A stretch of 64,000 nucleotides of DNA from Bathymodiolus brooksi (GCA_963680875.1 OY804586.1:52796203-52860202), one strand, 5' to 3'. Counted from the stretch's first letter, positions 21,052-32,761 are shown. Notes: a model not told the origin generated them from the sequence alone. Numbers and translations are program-made.

Positions 21052-21200
21052 AACGTTAGAGAAAACCGAAGGAACAATTCATAAAATCTGACAACATTGG
21101 GTACACAAGACACAAAGATAAGCAAAACAAAAAACACAACACAATATGTGTTGGACACCACTTTACACAAACAAACACAAATAATGTATAGCTACGTTTA
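21052..21200 (+). mobile_element. R4 copy
   Basis: gtaaacgttagagaaaaccg, attgggtacacaagacacaa, acacaacacaatatgtgttg and gacaccactttacacaaaca in R4 order. Confidence 0.75.
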
Positions 21201-21439
21201 GCATTAGCGATTCTATCTATTGTGACTTTATATTAGGGCGATAACATTTACTTTGTGCATATTTTCAAAACCATTTCACTTATATCTATCTGTATCATTT
21301 CAAAGCGTAAATCTACTCGTATATAACTGTGTATCTAGGTAATTCATCTACAAATTATAGATATTGGTGACGGTTACCAGGGTTCGACCCACAGAGCCGC
21401 CCAGCACATCCCAAGATGACGGAGAGATATCCTCTCGAG

Positions 21440-21480
21440 GAGGTTCAACCCCGTTACATTTTTGTGATTGTCATAAGCAG
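21440..21480 (+). mobile_element. R6 fragment
   Basis: gaggaggttcaaccccgtta followed by catttttgtgattgtc matches the R6 core. Confidence 0.5.
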
Positions 21481-21487
21481 CAACCAT

Positions 21488-21725
21488 GGTCGTGATCGTA
21501 TGGTAGTTCAATTTACCTGTGCAATCAGTTGCTACCACCGCTAACATTGTGAATTCGAACCCCGCTCAGTCGAGATGTATTCTATATAACATTATGTTTG
21601 TCAGTGACTTTTGACAGGTCGGTGGTTTTCTCTGTGTACTCCGGTTTCCTCCACTAATAAAACTGACCGCCACGATATAGCTGAAATATTGTTGAAAGTG
21701 GCGTTAAACACCATAACCCTAAATC
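21488..21725 (+). mobile_element. SINE-1a, nearly full length
   Basis: gtcgtgatcgtatggtagtt head, gaattcgaaccccgctcagt B-box region, gacaggtcggtggttttctc body, accgccacgatatagctgaa and gaaagtggcgttaaacacca 3' domain. The tail begins taaccctaaa. Confidence 0.85.
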
Positions 21726-22649
21726 GGGAAAATGTCGTTTTCAGTGTGTTCAATGGCTTTAGATGAGAGAGTTAGTTGTTTGATTTTTGTTGTTATTTAC
21801 AGAATTGTTGACCATCATTTTCTTTTAATGATCGTGTTGCTTACTTACACAGTATAGATCTCAAGGTTAAATCTTTTATTATTGTTATTCTGTCCTATTA
21901 CTTCTGTGGATTGGCTTTGACGTCTGTTTTTCATTAGAAGCTTTGAATCCTGTGTTATTATTTCTCCATTATGGATATTTTTCTTAATACTGCTCATTCT
22001 CAGTATATTGCAAAACAAAATGTCGATTAATAATAACAGCTAATGGCTTAGCTGAAAACCAGATACAGCGTAGGAGTAAAATCTATTCATGTCAGATAGT
22101 GCCAATATTCTATGTGCGTTCGAAATACGTCTTTAGGCGGAATGAGTATTGACGCTTAGTATTGTGTATATTATATCATAGACATAAATCACACTCGAAG
22201 CAACACATTTTTCTATTTAAATGGGAATTGATCAAGAGGAATCAAATTTGTTTTTCTGTAGATAGCGGGTAATTGATGTCTTGATACGTAGAATTGTAGT
22301 ATACCATCTTTAGTCATATTAATTATTGTTTTAACCAAATTTGTGAATTTTGTCTTGAAAAATGAGTGATAGGAGACAATTCAGTAAACTCTAAAATAAC
22401 AACGGAATGGAGATAAAACGAAAAACAAAAAAATACCACATTGTCGGTAAAGTTACAAAATCTAATAAAACACAAAAATATAGTCCACGGAAATCCAATA
22501 TGGAAGACATACTAAGTAAAATCTAATCATGCAAAACTAATTAAAACTTTAACTTTTATCCATGAAAATAATTCAAATATAGAAAATTGTTTAAAATATA
22601 ACTTTATCAAACTTTCATGTAACTGACATGTGAAAAGTAGTTATATTTA
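21726..22649. other. Unassigned AT-rich sequence
   Basis: No coding frame of note and no repeat that I recognise. Confidence 0.4.
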
Positions 22650-22845
22650 TCCGCCACCTACTTACGAGGTTATATATATTACATGGCCGAGTAGTTACGA
22701 TTGTCATCGACTACCATGACAACGACTATCTTTCTACAGAAGGATACGTAACTAGAACATAGCGCTAACAAACCACTTCCACCGCAATCCCGCAATGTTT
22801 TTGTTAACATAGAAAACAAGATTTTCAGTTGAATGACCTGCTATT
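22650..22845. repeat. R7, partly inverted copy
   Basis: acttacgaggttatatat and atggccgagtagttacgatt (22,682) are in direct orientation to 19.6 kb. Then come aagtggtttgt-type and caaaaacattgcggg text on the opposite strand (22,770-22,840). The block is a mirror mixture of R7 sub-units. Confidence 0.6.
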
Positions 22846-22979
22846 TCTTACAGTGATGATATATTAACAAGAAAAAGCATGATAGCATTGGCTCATGCAA
22901 TCAAAATGGAAAAAAGGCTAAAGGAAGTCGACGAAAATTAGTTTACAGGCTGACGATAGCTGCAGATACAGTAATAACG

Positions 22980-23135
22980 TGGACATATAATTTAGTGCGC
23001 ATGACGTGTTCATACAACAACCTTGATGAAATACGCTCAAAGTCAAAATATTTAAGGCTAAAACAAAATAAAAGATAAATAAATAAAAAATATTTACGGG
23101 CAAGAACACGAAAGGTCCTAAGATCGACTATGGTG
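22980..23135 (+). mobile_element. R2, 5' part
   Basis: gtggacatataatttagtgc, atgacgtgttcatacaacaa, ccttgatgaaatacgctcaa and gcaagaacacgaaagg. An R3 copy follows before R2 resumes at 23,400. Confidence 0.6.
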
Positions 23136-23174
23136 CAGAAGAGATATTGCCCTTAGTCTTAGTAACAACATTAT

Positions 23175-23400
23175 TTAGAACTGCTCATCCTTCCGGTGCA
23201 CCTAGGTTCACCCTCGGTTTTAGTGGGGTTCGTGTTACTCGATCTTTTGTTTTATGTGTATGTTTTGTAGATCGTTGTTTGTCCCATGGTCCTTTTTCTT
23301 TTGGCCATTGTGTTGTCTGTCCTTCTTTTTCTTTTGGCCATTGTGTTTTCTGTCCTTCTTCGATTAACGGATTCTGACTACCCCTTTGTAATAACTATGT
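23175..23400 (-). mobile_element. R3 copy with internal duplication
   Basis: actgctcatccttccggtgc, gttcgtgttactcgatcttt and gtagatcgttgtttgtccc. The piece tttcttttggccattgtgtt is duplicated (23,296 and 23,327). Then ttcgattaacggattctgac. The plus frame here is a shadow. Confidence 0.8.
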
Positions 23401-23630
23401 CGAATAAATATATCTAATAAACCATGTCAGTTCCGAAGCACTAACGACTGGGCGGATGATACCCCCGGTGACTAATAGTTCACAAGCAGATGTATCGACC
23501 CAGAGATATAAATGAAAACTTGCATAATATCTAATCTAATCTAATCTAATACACACGAAGAGTTTCTGGAATAACCTTCTTCATGTATGGTCCTAGTCAA
23601 AAGATTGGGAATCCTAATAATCTAAGTCAG
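23400..23630 (+). mobile_element. R2 end joined head-to-tail to an R2 start
   Basis: End block: tctaataaaccatgtcagtt, ctgggcggatgatacccccg, agatgtatcgacccag. It passes directly into a start block: a ctaat repeat (about 4 units, 23,529-23,550), acacacgaagagtttctgga, ataaccttcttcatg. This is the same junction type as at 38.6 kb. Confidence 0.7.
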
Positions 23631-23643
23631 CTTAATGTCAAGA
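23631..23643. repeat. Left target-site duplication of SINE-2
   Basis: cttaatgtcaaga, identical to 27,917-27,929. The last bases overlap the first gag of the tail array, so the exact join is ambiguous by about 2 bp. Confidence 0.85.
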
Positions 23644-26600
23644 GTGAGTGAGTGAGTGAGTGAGTGAGTGAGTGAGTGAGTGAGTGAGTGAGTGAGTGAG
23701 TGAGTGAGTGAGTGAGTGAGTGAGTGAGTGAGTGAGTGAGTGAGTGAGTGAGTGAGTGAGTGAGTGAGTGAGTGAGTGAGTGAGTGAGTGAGTGAGTGAG
23801 TGAGTGAGTGAGTGAGTGAGTGAGTGAGTGAGTGAGTGAGTGAGTGAGTGAGTGAGTGAGTGAGTGAGTGAGTGAGTGAGTGAGTGAGTGAGTGAGTGAG
23901 TGAGTGAGTGAGTGAGTGAGTGAGTGAGTGAGTGAGTGAGTGAGTGAGTGAGTGAGTGAGTGAGTGAGTGAGTGAGTGAGTGAGTGAGTGAGTGAGTGAG
24001 TGAGTGAGTGAGTGAGTGAGTGAGTGAGTGAGTGAGTGAGTGAGTGAGTGAGTGAGTGAGTGAGTGAGTGAGTGAGTGAGTGAGTGAGTGAGTGAGTGAG
24101 TGAGTGAGTGAGTGAGTGAGTGAGTGAGTGAGTGAGTGAGTGAGTGAGTGAGTGAGTGAGTGAGTGAGTGAGTGAGTGAGTGAGTGAGTGAGTGAGTGAG
24201 TGAGTGAGTGAGTGAGTGAGTGAGTGAGTGAGTGAGTGAGTGAGTGAGTGAGTGAGTGAGTGAGTGAGTGAGTGAGTGAGTGAGTGAGTGAGTGAGTGAG
24301 TGAGTGAGTGAGTGAGTGAGTGAGTGAGTGAGTGAGTGAGTGAGTGAGTGAGTGAGTGAGTGAGTGAGTGAGTGAGTGAGTGAGTGAGTGAGTGAGTGAG
24401 TGAGTGAGTGAGTGAGTGAGTGAGTGAGTGAGTGAGTGAGTGAGTGAGTGAGTGAGTGAGTGAGTGAGTGAGTGAGTGAGTGAGTGAGTGAGTGAGTGAG
24501 TGAGTGAGTGAGTGAGTGAGTGAGTGAGTGAGTGAGTGAGTGAGTGAGTGAGTGAGTGAGTGAGTGAGTGAGTGAGTGAGTGAGTGAGTGAGTGAGTGAG
24601 TGAGTGAGTGAGTGAGTGAGTGAGTGAGTGAGTGAGTGAGTGAGTGAGTGAGTGAGTGAGTGAGTGAGTGAGTGAGTGAGTGAGTGAGTGAGTGAGTGAG
24701 TGAGTGAGTGAGTGAGTGAGTGAGTGAGTGAGTGAGTGAGTGAGTGAGTGAGTGAGTGAGTGAGTGAGTGAGTGAGTGAGTGAGTGAGTGAGTGAGTGAG
24801 TGAGTGAGTGAGTGAGTGAGTGAGTGAGTGAGTGAGTGAGTGAGTGAGTGAGTGAGTGAGTGAGTGAGTGAGTGAGTGAGTGAGTGAGTGAGTGAGTGAG
24901 TGAGTGAGTGAGTGAGTGAGTGAGTGAGTGAGTGAGTGAGTGAGTGAGTGAGTGAGTGAGTGAGTGAGTGAGTGAGTGAGTGAGTGAGTGAGTGAGTGAG
25001 TGAGTGAGTGAGTGAGTGAGTGAGTGAGTGAGTGAGTGAGTGAGTGAGTGAGTGAGTGAGTGAGTGAGTGAGTGAGTGAGTGAGTGAGTGAGTGAGTGAG
25101 TGAGTGAGTGAGTGAGTGAGTGAGTGAGTGAGTGAGTGAGTGAGTGAGTGAGTGAGTGAGTGAGTGAGTGAGTGAGTGAGTGAGTGAGTGAGTGAGTGAG
25201 TGAGTGAGTGAGTGAGTGAGTGAGTGAGTGAGTGAGTGAGTGAGTGAGTGAGTGAGTGAGTGAGTGAGTGAGTGAGTGAGTGAGTGAGTGAGTGAGTGAG
25301 TGAGTGAGTGAGTGAGTGAGTGAGTGAGTGAGTGAGTGAGTGAGTGAGTGAGTGAGTGAGTGAGTGAGTGAGTGAGTGAGTGAGTGAGTGAGTGAGTGAG
25401 TGAGTGAGTGAGTGAGTGAGTGAGTGAGTGAGTGAGTGAGTGAGTGAGTGAGTGAGTGAGTGAGTGAGTGAGTGAGTGAGTGAGTGAGTGAGTGAGTGAG
25501 TGAGTGAGTGAGTGAGTGAGTGAGTGAGTGAGTGAGTGAGTGAGTGAGTGAGTGAGTGAGTGAGTGAGTGAGTGAGTGAGTGAGTGAGTGAGTGAGTGAG
25601 TGAGTGAGTGAGTGAGTGAGTGAGTGAGTGAGTGAGTGAGTGAGTGAGTGAGTGAGTGAGTGAGTGAGTGAGTGAGTGAGTGAGTGAGTGAGTGAGTGAG
25701 TGAGTGAGTGAGTGAGTGAGTGAGTGAGTGAGTGAGTGAGTGAGTGAGTGAGTGAGTGAGTGAGTGAGTGAGTGAGTGAGTGAGTGAGTGAGTGAGTGAG
25801 TGAGTGAGTGAGTGAGTGAGTGAGTGAGTGAGTGAGTGAGTGAGTGAGTGAGTGAGTGAGTGAGTGAGTGAGTGAGTGAGTGAGTGAGTGAGTGAGTGAG
25901 TGAGTGAGTGAGTGAGTGAGTGAGTGAGTGAGTGAGTGAGTGAGTGAGTGAGTGAGTGAGTGAGTGAGTGAGTGAGTGAGTGAGTGAGTGAGTGAGTGAG
26001 TGAGTGAGTGAGTGAGTGAGTGAGTGAGTGAGTGAGTGAGTGAGTGAGTGAGTGAGTGAGTGAGTGAGTGAGTGAGTGAGTGAGTGAGTGAGTGAGTGAG
26101 TGAGTGAGTGAGTGAGTGAGTGAGTGAGTGAGTGAGTGAGTGAGTGAGTGAGTGAGTGAGTGAGTGAGTGAGTGAGTGAGTGAGTGAGTGAGTGAGTGAG
26201 TGAGTGAGTGAGTGAGTGAGTGAGTGAGTGAGTGAGTGAGTGAGTGAGTGAGTGAGTGAGTGAGTGAGTGAGTGAGTGAGTGAGTGAGTGAGTGAGTGAG
26301 TGAGTGAGTGAGTGAGTGAGTGAGTGAGTGAGTGAGTGAGTGAGTGAGTGAGTGAGTGAGTGAGTGAGTGAGTGAGTGAGTGAGTGAGTGAGTGAGTGAG
26401 TGAGTGAGTGAGTGAGTGAGTGAGTGAGTGAGTGAGTGAGTGAGTGAGTGAGTGAGTGAGTGAGTGAGTGAGTGAGTGAGTGAGTGAGTGAGTGAGTGAG
26501 TGAGTGAGTGAGTGAGTGAGTGAGTGAGTGAGTGAGTGAGTGAGTGAGTGAGTGAGTGAGTGAGTGAGTGAGTGAGTGAGTGAGTGAGTGAGTGAGTGAG

Positions 26601-27586
26601 TGAGTGAGTGAGTGAGTGAGTGAGTGAGTGAGTGAGTGAGTGAGTGAGTGAGTGAGTGAGTGAGTGAGTGAGTGAGTGAGTGAGTGAGTGAGTGAGTGAG
26701 TGAGTGAGTGAGTGAGTGAGTGAGTGAGTGAGTGAGTGAGTGAGTGAGTGAGTGAGTGAGTGAGTGAGTGAGTGAGTGAGTGAGTGAGTGAGTGAGTGAG
26801 TGAGTGAGTGAGTGAGTGAGTGAGTGAGTGAGTGAGTGAGTGAGTGAGTGAGTGAGTGAGTGAGTGAGTGAGTGAGTGAGTGAGTGAGTGAGTGAGTGAG
26901 TGAGTGAGTGAGTGAGTGAGTGAGTGAGTGAGTGAGTGAGTGAGTGAGTGAGTGAGTGAGTGAGTGAGTGAGTGAGTGAGTGAGTGAGTGAGTGAGTGAG
27001 TGAGTGAGTGAGTGAGTGAGTGAGTGAGTGAGTGAGTGAGTGAGTGAGTGAGTGAGTGAGTGAGTGAGTGAGTGAGTGAGTGAGTGAGTGAGTGAGTGAG
27101 TGAGTGAGTGAGTGAGTGAGTGAGTGAGTGAGTGAGTGAGTGAGTGAGTGAGTGAGTGAGTGAGTGAGTGAGTGAGTGAGTGAGTGAGTGAGTGAGTGAG
27201 TGAGTGAGTGAGTGAGTGAGTGAGTGAGTGAGTGAGTGAGTGAGTGAGTGAGTGAGTGAGTGAGTGAGTGAGTGAGTGAGTGAGTGAGTGAGTGAGTGAG
27301 TGAGTGAGTGAGTGAGTGAGTGAGTGAGTGAGTGAGTGAGTGAGTGAGTGAGTGAGTGAGTGAGTGAGTGAGTGAGTGAGTGAGTGAGTGAGTGAGTGAG
27401 TGAGTGAGTGAGTGAGTGAGTGAGTGAGTGAGTGAGTGAGTGAGTGAGTGAGTGAGTGAGTGAGTGAGTGAGTGAGTGAGTGAGTGAGTGAGTGAGTGAG
27501 TGAGTGAGTGAGTGAGTGAGTGAGTGAGTGAGTGAGTGAGTGAGTGAGTGAGTGAGTGAGTGAGTGAGTGAGTGAGTGAGTGAGTG
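23644..27586 (-). repeat. Perfect (ACTC)n array, ~3.94 kb, 3' tail of SINE-2
   Basis: About 985 copies of a 4-bp unit (gagt on the plus strand, actc on the SINE strand) with no interruption that I can find. It joins directly to the 3' domain of a minus-strand SINE-2 (gggtgttaaacaacactcac), and both lie inside one 13-bp target duplication. Long minus-strand frames through it encode only a Ser-Leu-Thr-His repeat and are not genes. Confidence 0.95.
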
Positions 27587-27916
27587 TTGTTTAACACCCA
27601 TTTATCAACTTTTCAGATATATCAAGGCTAGAACAAGTTAATGTTGAATGATATGATGATTGGGTCTGCTTTGTACTAGACCAACATGCTTAGTTGGATT
27701 TTAATAGTGCTGGCTCACTGAAACAACAATCCACGGATAGACATGCCGCCCCATCCGGACATATTATCCTGATTCCGAGGCATCCAATCTTTGCTTTTTC
27801 TCCTTAGTGCATCATATACCAATTGTATAGTCTTTAGTTTGGCTCCATCGGGGCTCGAACCACGATCTATTTGCACTGGCGGCGAGCAAGTTAACCATTA
27901 AACCACCGATTCCGTT
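27587..27916 (-). mobile_element. SINE-2, full length
   Basis: On the minus strand: tRNA-like head aatcggtggtttaatggtta with A box, B box gtggttcgagccccgatgga, body aatcaggataatatgtccgg and ggtctagtacaaagcagacc. The 3' domain is ttgatatatctgaaaagttg plus gggtgttaaac. The head starts just inside the right target duplication. The tail is the (ACTC)n array. Confidence 0.9.
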
Positions 27917-27929
27917 CTTAATGTCAAGA
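27917..27929. repeat. Right target-site duplication of SINE-2
   Basis: cttaatgtcaaga, exact match to 23,631-23,643. Confidence 0.85.
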
Positions 27930-28254
27930 CAGTTACAGATACAGCTAATCACCCTTATAAATTGCTGCAAATTCGGATTTTCTTCCGATTTTATCATTTC
28001 TATTTCAGAAAGGTGTTTAGTAATATCAATGCTGTTGTTTCAGACTTTTCTTTAACTTGAATCTGCTTAATAAAGTATTTCGATTTGCGCAAGATATATA
28101 CCACGATGGCGGTATGGTCTAAATTAACATTTCATTTTTCATTTTAAGCATATTTTATTCATAAATAAATGAAATGGATTACATGTGTAATAGAATAGGA
28201 AAACAACTACGTAATACAAAACACAGAGCGGTCAATAATTATATTCCGGTTGAT
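27930..28254. other. Unassigned sequence
   Basis: No repeat or coding signal recognised. Confidence 0.4.
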
Positions 28255-28366
28255 AGACGTAAATAAACATTAGAGAGTACCGAAGAGACAATCAAAAATG
28301 GACAGTCCAGAGAAACTGGCAACATATGGTACACAAGACGAAGACGACCAAACCAAAAACACAATA
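28255..28366 (+). mobile_element. R4 copy, 3'-truncated by SINE
   Basis: taaataaacattagagagta, gacaatcaaaaatggacagt, agaaactggcaacatatggt and acacaagacgaagacgacc. The next expected R4 text is replaced by SINE-1a. Confidence 0.8.
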
Positions 28367-28547
28367 GAGGCCGTCGCGGTCGCATGGTAGTTGGATTTAC
28401 AACTACCTGTACAATCAGGGCCTATAACCAATACATTTGTGAGTTCGAATCCCGCTGATGGCGAGATGTACTCGATACAATATTTTGAGTTAAAACTTGT
28501 CGAAAACTTGTAACAGATCGATGATTTTCTCCGGTTTCCTCCACAGC
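28367..28547 (+). mobile_element. SINE-1a, 3'-truncated
   Basis: aggccgtcgcggtcgcatgg, gttggatttacaactacctg, gtgagttcgaatcccgctga (B box) and gatgattttctccggtttcc. It stops at cctccac, before the 3' domain, so it was broken after insertion. Confidence 0.8.
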
Positions 28548-29030
28548 CTCATAATAGAACAAAAACAAAACCAAACAAAACGATGCAAAACTCGTACCCA
28601 GAAAGCCAAATAGCCTAAACAATATCGGCTGGGATTACCTTTGCCTGAGAATTTTAAGTGCTCATGTGCTTAATTGGGATTTGATAATAATTACTTTATT
28701 CTCTAAACCAATGCTACAAAGGTTACATAATTGATATATTGCTGTATATGTCTTATTTGATGGTGCGTAAAAAACATCCGTTGTCTTCAATATCGTAAGA
28801 TCTAAAGAGTTTGGAGCACTTTTTCTGAACATTATAGTAAATGTCATGTATAATAATGATGTGTTGTGTGCCTTGTTCAAGGATGCTTTATACAAATGAA
28901 GTGCACATTTTTGTATTAGTACCCTCCAGGCTGTCAATTTTCACGTGATTATTTATAATTGGGTGCAATTCTGAATGCTTATTGAACAATTACACAGCTT
29001 ATATCGTAGATAGAAAAGATGCAAACCACT
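28548..29030. other. Unassigned sequence
   Basis: An R2-like scrap (agaaagccaaatagcctaaa) lies at 28,598. The rest is not recognised. Confidence 0.4.
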
Positions 29031-29300
29031 AACCTTTCTATCTAAACATTGGATAATTGGTTCTTTCGAGGCTAGCAAGTATGTGTACCTTCTTGCCAGT
29101 TTCCCTGGATTGTACATTTTTGATTTCCCCTTCAGTATTATTGAAGTTTATATATTGTACCTCGGTATATGTTGTTTGCCATGAAAGCGTCCCCTTATAA
29201 ATAAAAAAGATAAAACGTTTTTCATCGACAGCATTGGATAATTGGTTCCATGGGGGCTAACAAGTAGCTGTACCGCCCTATATGTTGTTTGCTAAGAAAT
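29031..29300. repeat. ~185-bp local duplication with R4 piece
   Basis: cattggataattggttc recurs at 29,047 and 29,231, followed by gctagcaagtatgtgtacct and gctaacaagtagctgtaccg. A reverse R4 piece (gccagtttccctggattgta) lies in the first unit. Confidence 0.6.
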
Positions 29301-29940
29301 CATGTCTGGATAACAATACCGTTGTTGCCCTGTCAGAAATTCAATCTGAAAACATAATTATTAGCTCTAGTTATGAGAATTAATCAGGCAAAGGGATGTT
29401 TCTTATGTAATTGTATTAAGGGGGTTTTTTTCACGTCAAGCATAATAAATATGGGCAAGTATTATATATGTTGCTCATAGCATATTGCATACCAGACATG
29501 TCCAGTGTTGCTATCTGTCGTATGGAAACACGAGTTAAGATAACACTGTTTTTTCCATCTGCAAAATATAGTTTATCCAAGTAGAAATAAACCTTGGTAA
29601 TTATCTGCGAGAAAAATAGGTAAAAATAAATAGGCAACAATTATTGTATATAATACTGTGTCATGAATCGTTACCGGCATTTAAGCTGAATTAATATAAG
29701 TAGATTGCCAATTGCAATTAAGGCTTGAATTTGAAATACTTTTCATGCAGATCGAGATACAATCACACTAGTAAGATCGAATCGAGATATATAGTTCTCA
29801 ACTGAATATGTCTTCCCGGGTACGGGTATGTCTTTCGTAATATGTTACCGTCTTTGAATGTAAAAGACACAGACGGGTGCTGCTAGTGTAGGAACTACTT
29901 ACATTTTCGAAGCACCGGGTTTTTTTTAATGCAGAAGCAT
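29301..29940. other. Unassigned sequence
   Basis: AT-rich, no recognised repeat, no convincing frame. Confidence 0.4.
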
Positions 29941-29944
29941 TAGT

Positions 29945-30050
29945 TTTCAATGTGTTTTGTCGACCACTATCTCGATCAAATCTTTTTTGTTGTCGTAGGA
30001 ATTACGGCTTCTGATTACTACTTTGGTATCTTCAAACTTTATTATGCGTC
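29945..30050 (-). mobile_element. R3 fragment
   Basis: ttttgtcgaccactatctcg, then acggcttctgattactactt and ggtatcttcaaactttatta; internally deleted. Confidence 0.6.
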
Positions 30051-30059
30051 TTTATGTAC

Positions 30060-30320
30060 TGAGTTCCATGTTGTGATATCCGTTTCGCAAAAAAACGATG
30101 TTCGGTTCGTCTTTGCATCCAGTAGTTTGTAAAAAGACTCGTGTCTTATTTATGTTGTATGTGTTTGCTTGTGCATAGTGGTGTCAAACTCATATTGTGT
30201 TTTGTTTTTCCTTGTCTTGTGTACCATATGGTACCCGTTTCTCTGGATTGTCCATTTTGGATTGACCCTTCGGTATTCTCTAATGTTTATTTTCTATTAT
30301 ATCCTCTTCATATATATAAT
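30060..30320 (-). mobile_element. R4 copy with extended 5' flank
   Basis: acgatgttcggttcgtcttt, tgcatagtggtgtcaaactc, gtcttgtgtaccatatggta and tctctggattgtccattttg, then ggtattctctaatgtt. The same left extension (gatgttcggttcgtctttac) occurs at 36,574, so it belongs to the family. Confidence 0.8.
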
Positions 30321-30447
30321 TACCTATGATAATCAAAATTTCCGTCCGTTGGTCTATCTCAGTGTCATTTTTTAAACTTAAGAAATAATTCATGGGGCCT
30401 TGAATATATATTGATTTTACCACGGGTTGGCCCTTTGTGCCAAACAT

Positions 30448-30545
30448 TTTTCCAGGGTTAATTACCTTTGATTAATCTCTGATTTTCCAGGGTTAATTAC
30501 CTTTCATTAACCTCTGATTTTCCAGGGTTAATTGATTTCGAATTC
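30448..30545. repeat. 35-bp tandem repeat, 2.7 copies
   Basis: ccagggttaatt starts at 30,452, 30,487 and 30,522. Confidence 0.85.
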
Positions 30546-30599
30546 TATCTCATATTTACTTATATGGTTTGCCATTTCATAACAGTCGGCATCCATCAT

Positions 30600-30630
<31 letters not shown>

Positions 30631-30740
30631 AGTCTATATGGACATATAAAGATATGTATATATAATTCTTTCTATGGTTTGCCATTTTACATCAGTTGGC
30701 ACCATCATATGTTTTTATTGTGGACAGTTAAAGATCTCAA
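30546..30740. repeat. Diverged duplication with poly-T run
   Basis: atggtttgccatttcataac with catccatcatatg recurs as atggtttgccattttacatc with caccatcatatg about 115 bp later. A run of 26 T (30,605-30,630) lies between. Confidence 0.6.
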
Positions 30741-31195
30741 AAATCATAATTATTGCAACATTCCTAATAAAGCTGTGGCCAAATACTGCCAACCTATATA
30801 ATTGTGTTTATTATTTCTGATCATCCCAGATAACTGATATACTGTCCCATTGACATTAAGGCAACACTCGATCAATTGTTTTTATGAATCTGACATTAAA
30901 ATATAATCATCCAAATTGGAAAACCTACGTTTTAGACATCAAAAGAAATGAGTAATTCGTACATGTGTGCATTTAAATTATATCTGAATATCAACTGTTA
31001 CAGTAAAACACAATTCCACTTTAGAAAAAAAAAACATTTGTCACTGCAAAAAAAATGTTGGTCACCGGAAGTTGCTAATGCATGATTTATTTCTTTGCCA
31101 CCTACTCTATTGAAACATCAATTGATAAACGTAGTTTGTTAAAAGTCAGTTAATGGAATCAATTAATAAATGTCTATAATGTAAAGTCATTAAGA
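30741..31195. other. Unassigned sequence
   Basis: No repeat or frame that I can support. Confidence 0.4.
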
Positions 31196-31199
31196 AATA

Positions 31200-31800
31200 G
31201 TTAGAAGATACAAAAGGGGTAACAGACGCCGTACAACGACGGACAGACAATCCAATAGCTAAACGAAAAGGGACAAAGAATAATATTCAAAGCACTACAC
31301 AGAAAACTAGAGATTGAACACCACTGAAAACCGAGGATGAACTAAGGTGCTCCGAATATTAAACTCTCAAACCGCAATAAGAAAATACACGTGTTCATCC
31401 CGTTGCTGACTGCCTTTTACACCACACAGAATACTAAAATAGATATTGAGCAGCACGACCCCCACTTAGAAATGTTTGAAGATACCAAAGGGGTAATCAG
31501 AAGCCGTAAATCGAAGGACAGACAAAAACAATGGGCGAAAGAAAAGAGACATACAATAATGTACAAAACACTACACAAAAAATTAAAGATTGAACAGCAC
31601 GAACTCTACTAAGAAAAGTTTGAAGATACCAAAGGGGTAATCAGAAGCCGTAAATCGAAGGACAGACAAAAACAATGGGCGAAAGAAAAAGGTCTTGCAA
31701 TGATGTACAAAATACTATACAGAAAGATCATACACGAACGTACCTCACCACCAACCAGTGGTAAATGCATGTGTTCCGGAAGGGTATGCAGTTGTAGCAT
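31200..31800 (+). repeat. Three R3 copies in a row
   Basis: R3 starts near 31,200, 31,468 and 31,617. The second and third share the identical block agaagccgtaaatcgaagga and cagacaaaaacaatgggcga, so that pair arose by recent duplication of about 150 bp. Frames in this block are R3 shadows. Confidence 0.75.
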
Positions 31801-31975
31801 AAATGGGTTGCGAATTATTGGTATTAAATGTTTTAGATATATCGTGATGGTCATTTTTATCGGTTTGATAAATAAAACGGAATACATGGATAATAAACAC
31901 AAACCTGCCGCAAGCCACTGGTCAAACTTTTAAAAACGTTGCATCGAGTACACCTCGCCTCGGGAGGAATAACAT
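31800..31975 (-). mobile_element. Degraded SINE-1
   Basis: ttagatatatcgtgatggtc, acaaacctgccgcaagccac, catcgagtacacctcgcctc. The 3' domain and body are recognisable; the head is absent. Confidence 0.6.
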
Positions 31976-32057
31976 CAAGATAAATTGAAGGAATTATTAT
32001 AGTATTGCATTTGAGAAGTTGTCGAGCGCAAACACAGCTTTACTTGGCGACGCAGTT

Positions 32058-32098
32058 AGTGTTATTTGTGAAGGAAACCATAGAAGACAAATAACACT
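32058..32098. other. Perfect 12-bp inverted repeat
   Basis: agtgttatttgt (32,058-32,069) and acaaataacact (32,087-32,098) pair around a 17-nt loop. Nearby ggcgacgcagttag resembles the loop of the inverted repeat at 50.4 kb. Confidence 0.55.
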
Positions 32099-32109
32099 TA
32101 CAAACTTTA

Positions 32110-32761
32110 TAACCGGAGGGCCATGTACATATCGTCATGGACAGCAATCGACCTACGAACATTAGTACTGGTACATGTATCTATTTATTGGTTCCATAAG
32201 TAGTTATAAATAAAAACTAGAATACGAACGCTGCCAACGACGGCCATTCGACAATAAAAAAATAGTGCCTCCGACAGAAAAATTGAGTATGTCATATTTT
32301 GGTATTTGATCATTTACACACTTTATATACAAACCCTGCCTTGGACAAGAAATTAATTTTATTTTCGCCGTTAATAATTTTGTAACTACGATTGTCTACT
32401 GCTCTAAAATTAAGAGGTTTGATCAAAGCAGTCACCCATGGAAACTGTTGGACATAACAGCAAGATTTAGCTCTTCCGCTGTTGCAAAGAGGCAATATTC
32501 GCGGGACAAATCAGATATAAAATTTAGGATGGGATGAGATATGAAAACGAGTGTTTGTGCTTTGTATGGGTAATACCACGCTCCATGCGCGTTAAGACAG
32601 TTTGCAATATTTCACAAAGAGCCGCAGGCTGCTTAAAGAAAAAAGTCCGACCTTATTCATTGTCTCCTATATTGACTGTGGCAATCAAACAATATATCCA
32701 GAGGTCGTTGTCAGGGCCACCCGTTTACATGAAAATTGTTGAATGATTTTTTGCATTGATT
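32110..32761. other. Unassigned sequence
   Basis: Two short frames (minus 32,310-32,495; plus 32,534-32,746) have no recognisable domain. I see no support for a gene. Confidence 0.4.

Noticed and set aside
23627..27601. Two overlapping minus-strand frames of about 1,320 codons encoding a Ser-Leu-Thr-His repeat
   Set aside because: They only translate a perfect ACTC microsatellite, whose 4-bp unit has no stop in any frame of that strand. There is no start context, domain or flanking coding sequence.
27840..27916. Possible functional tRNA gene on the minus strand
   Set aside because: It has A and B boxes, but the sequence continues into a SINE body and 3' domain, and a cloverleaf acceptor stem is not evident. 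Called as a SINE head. The same applies at 59,592 and 61,000.
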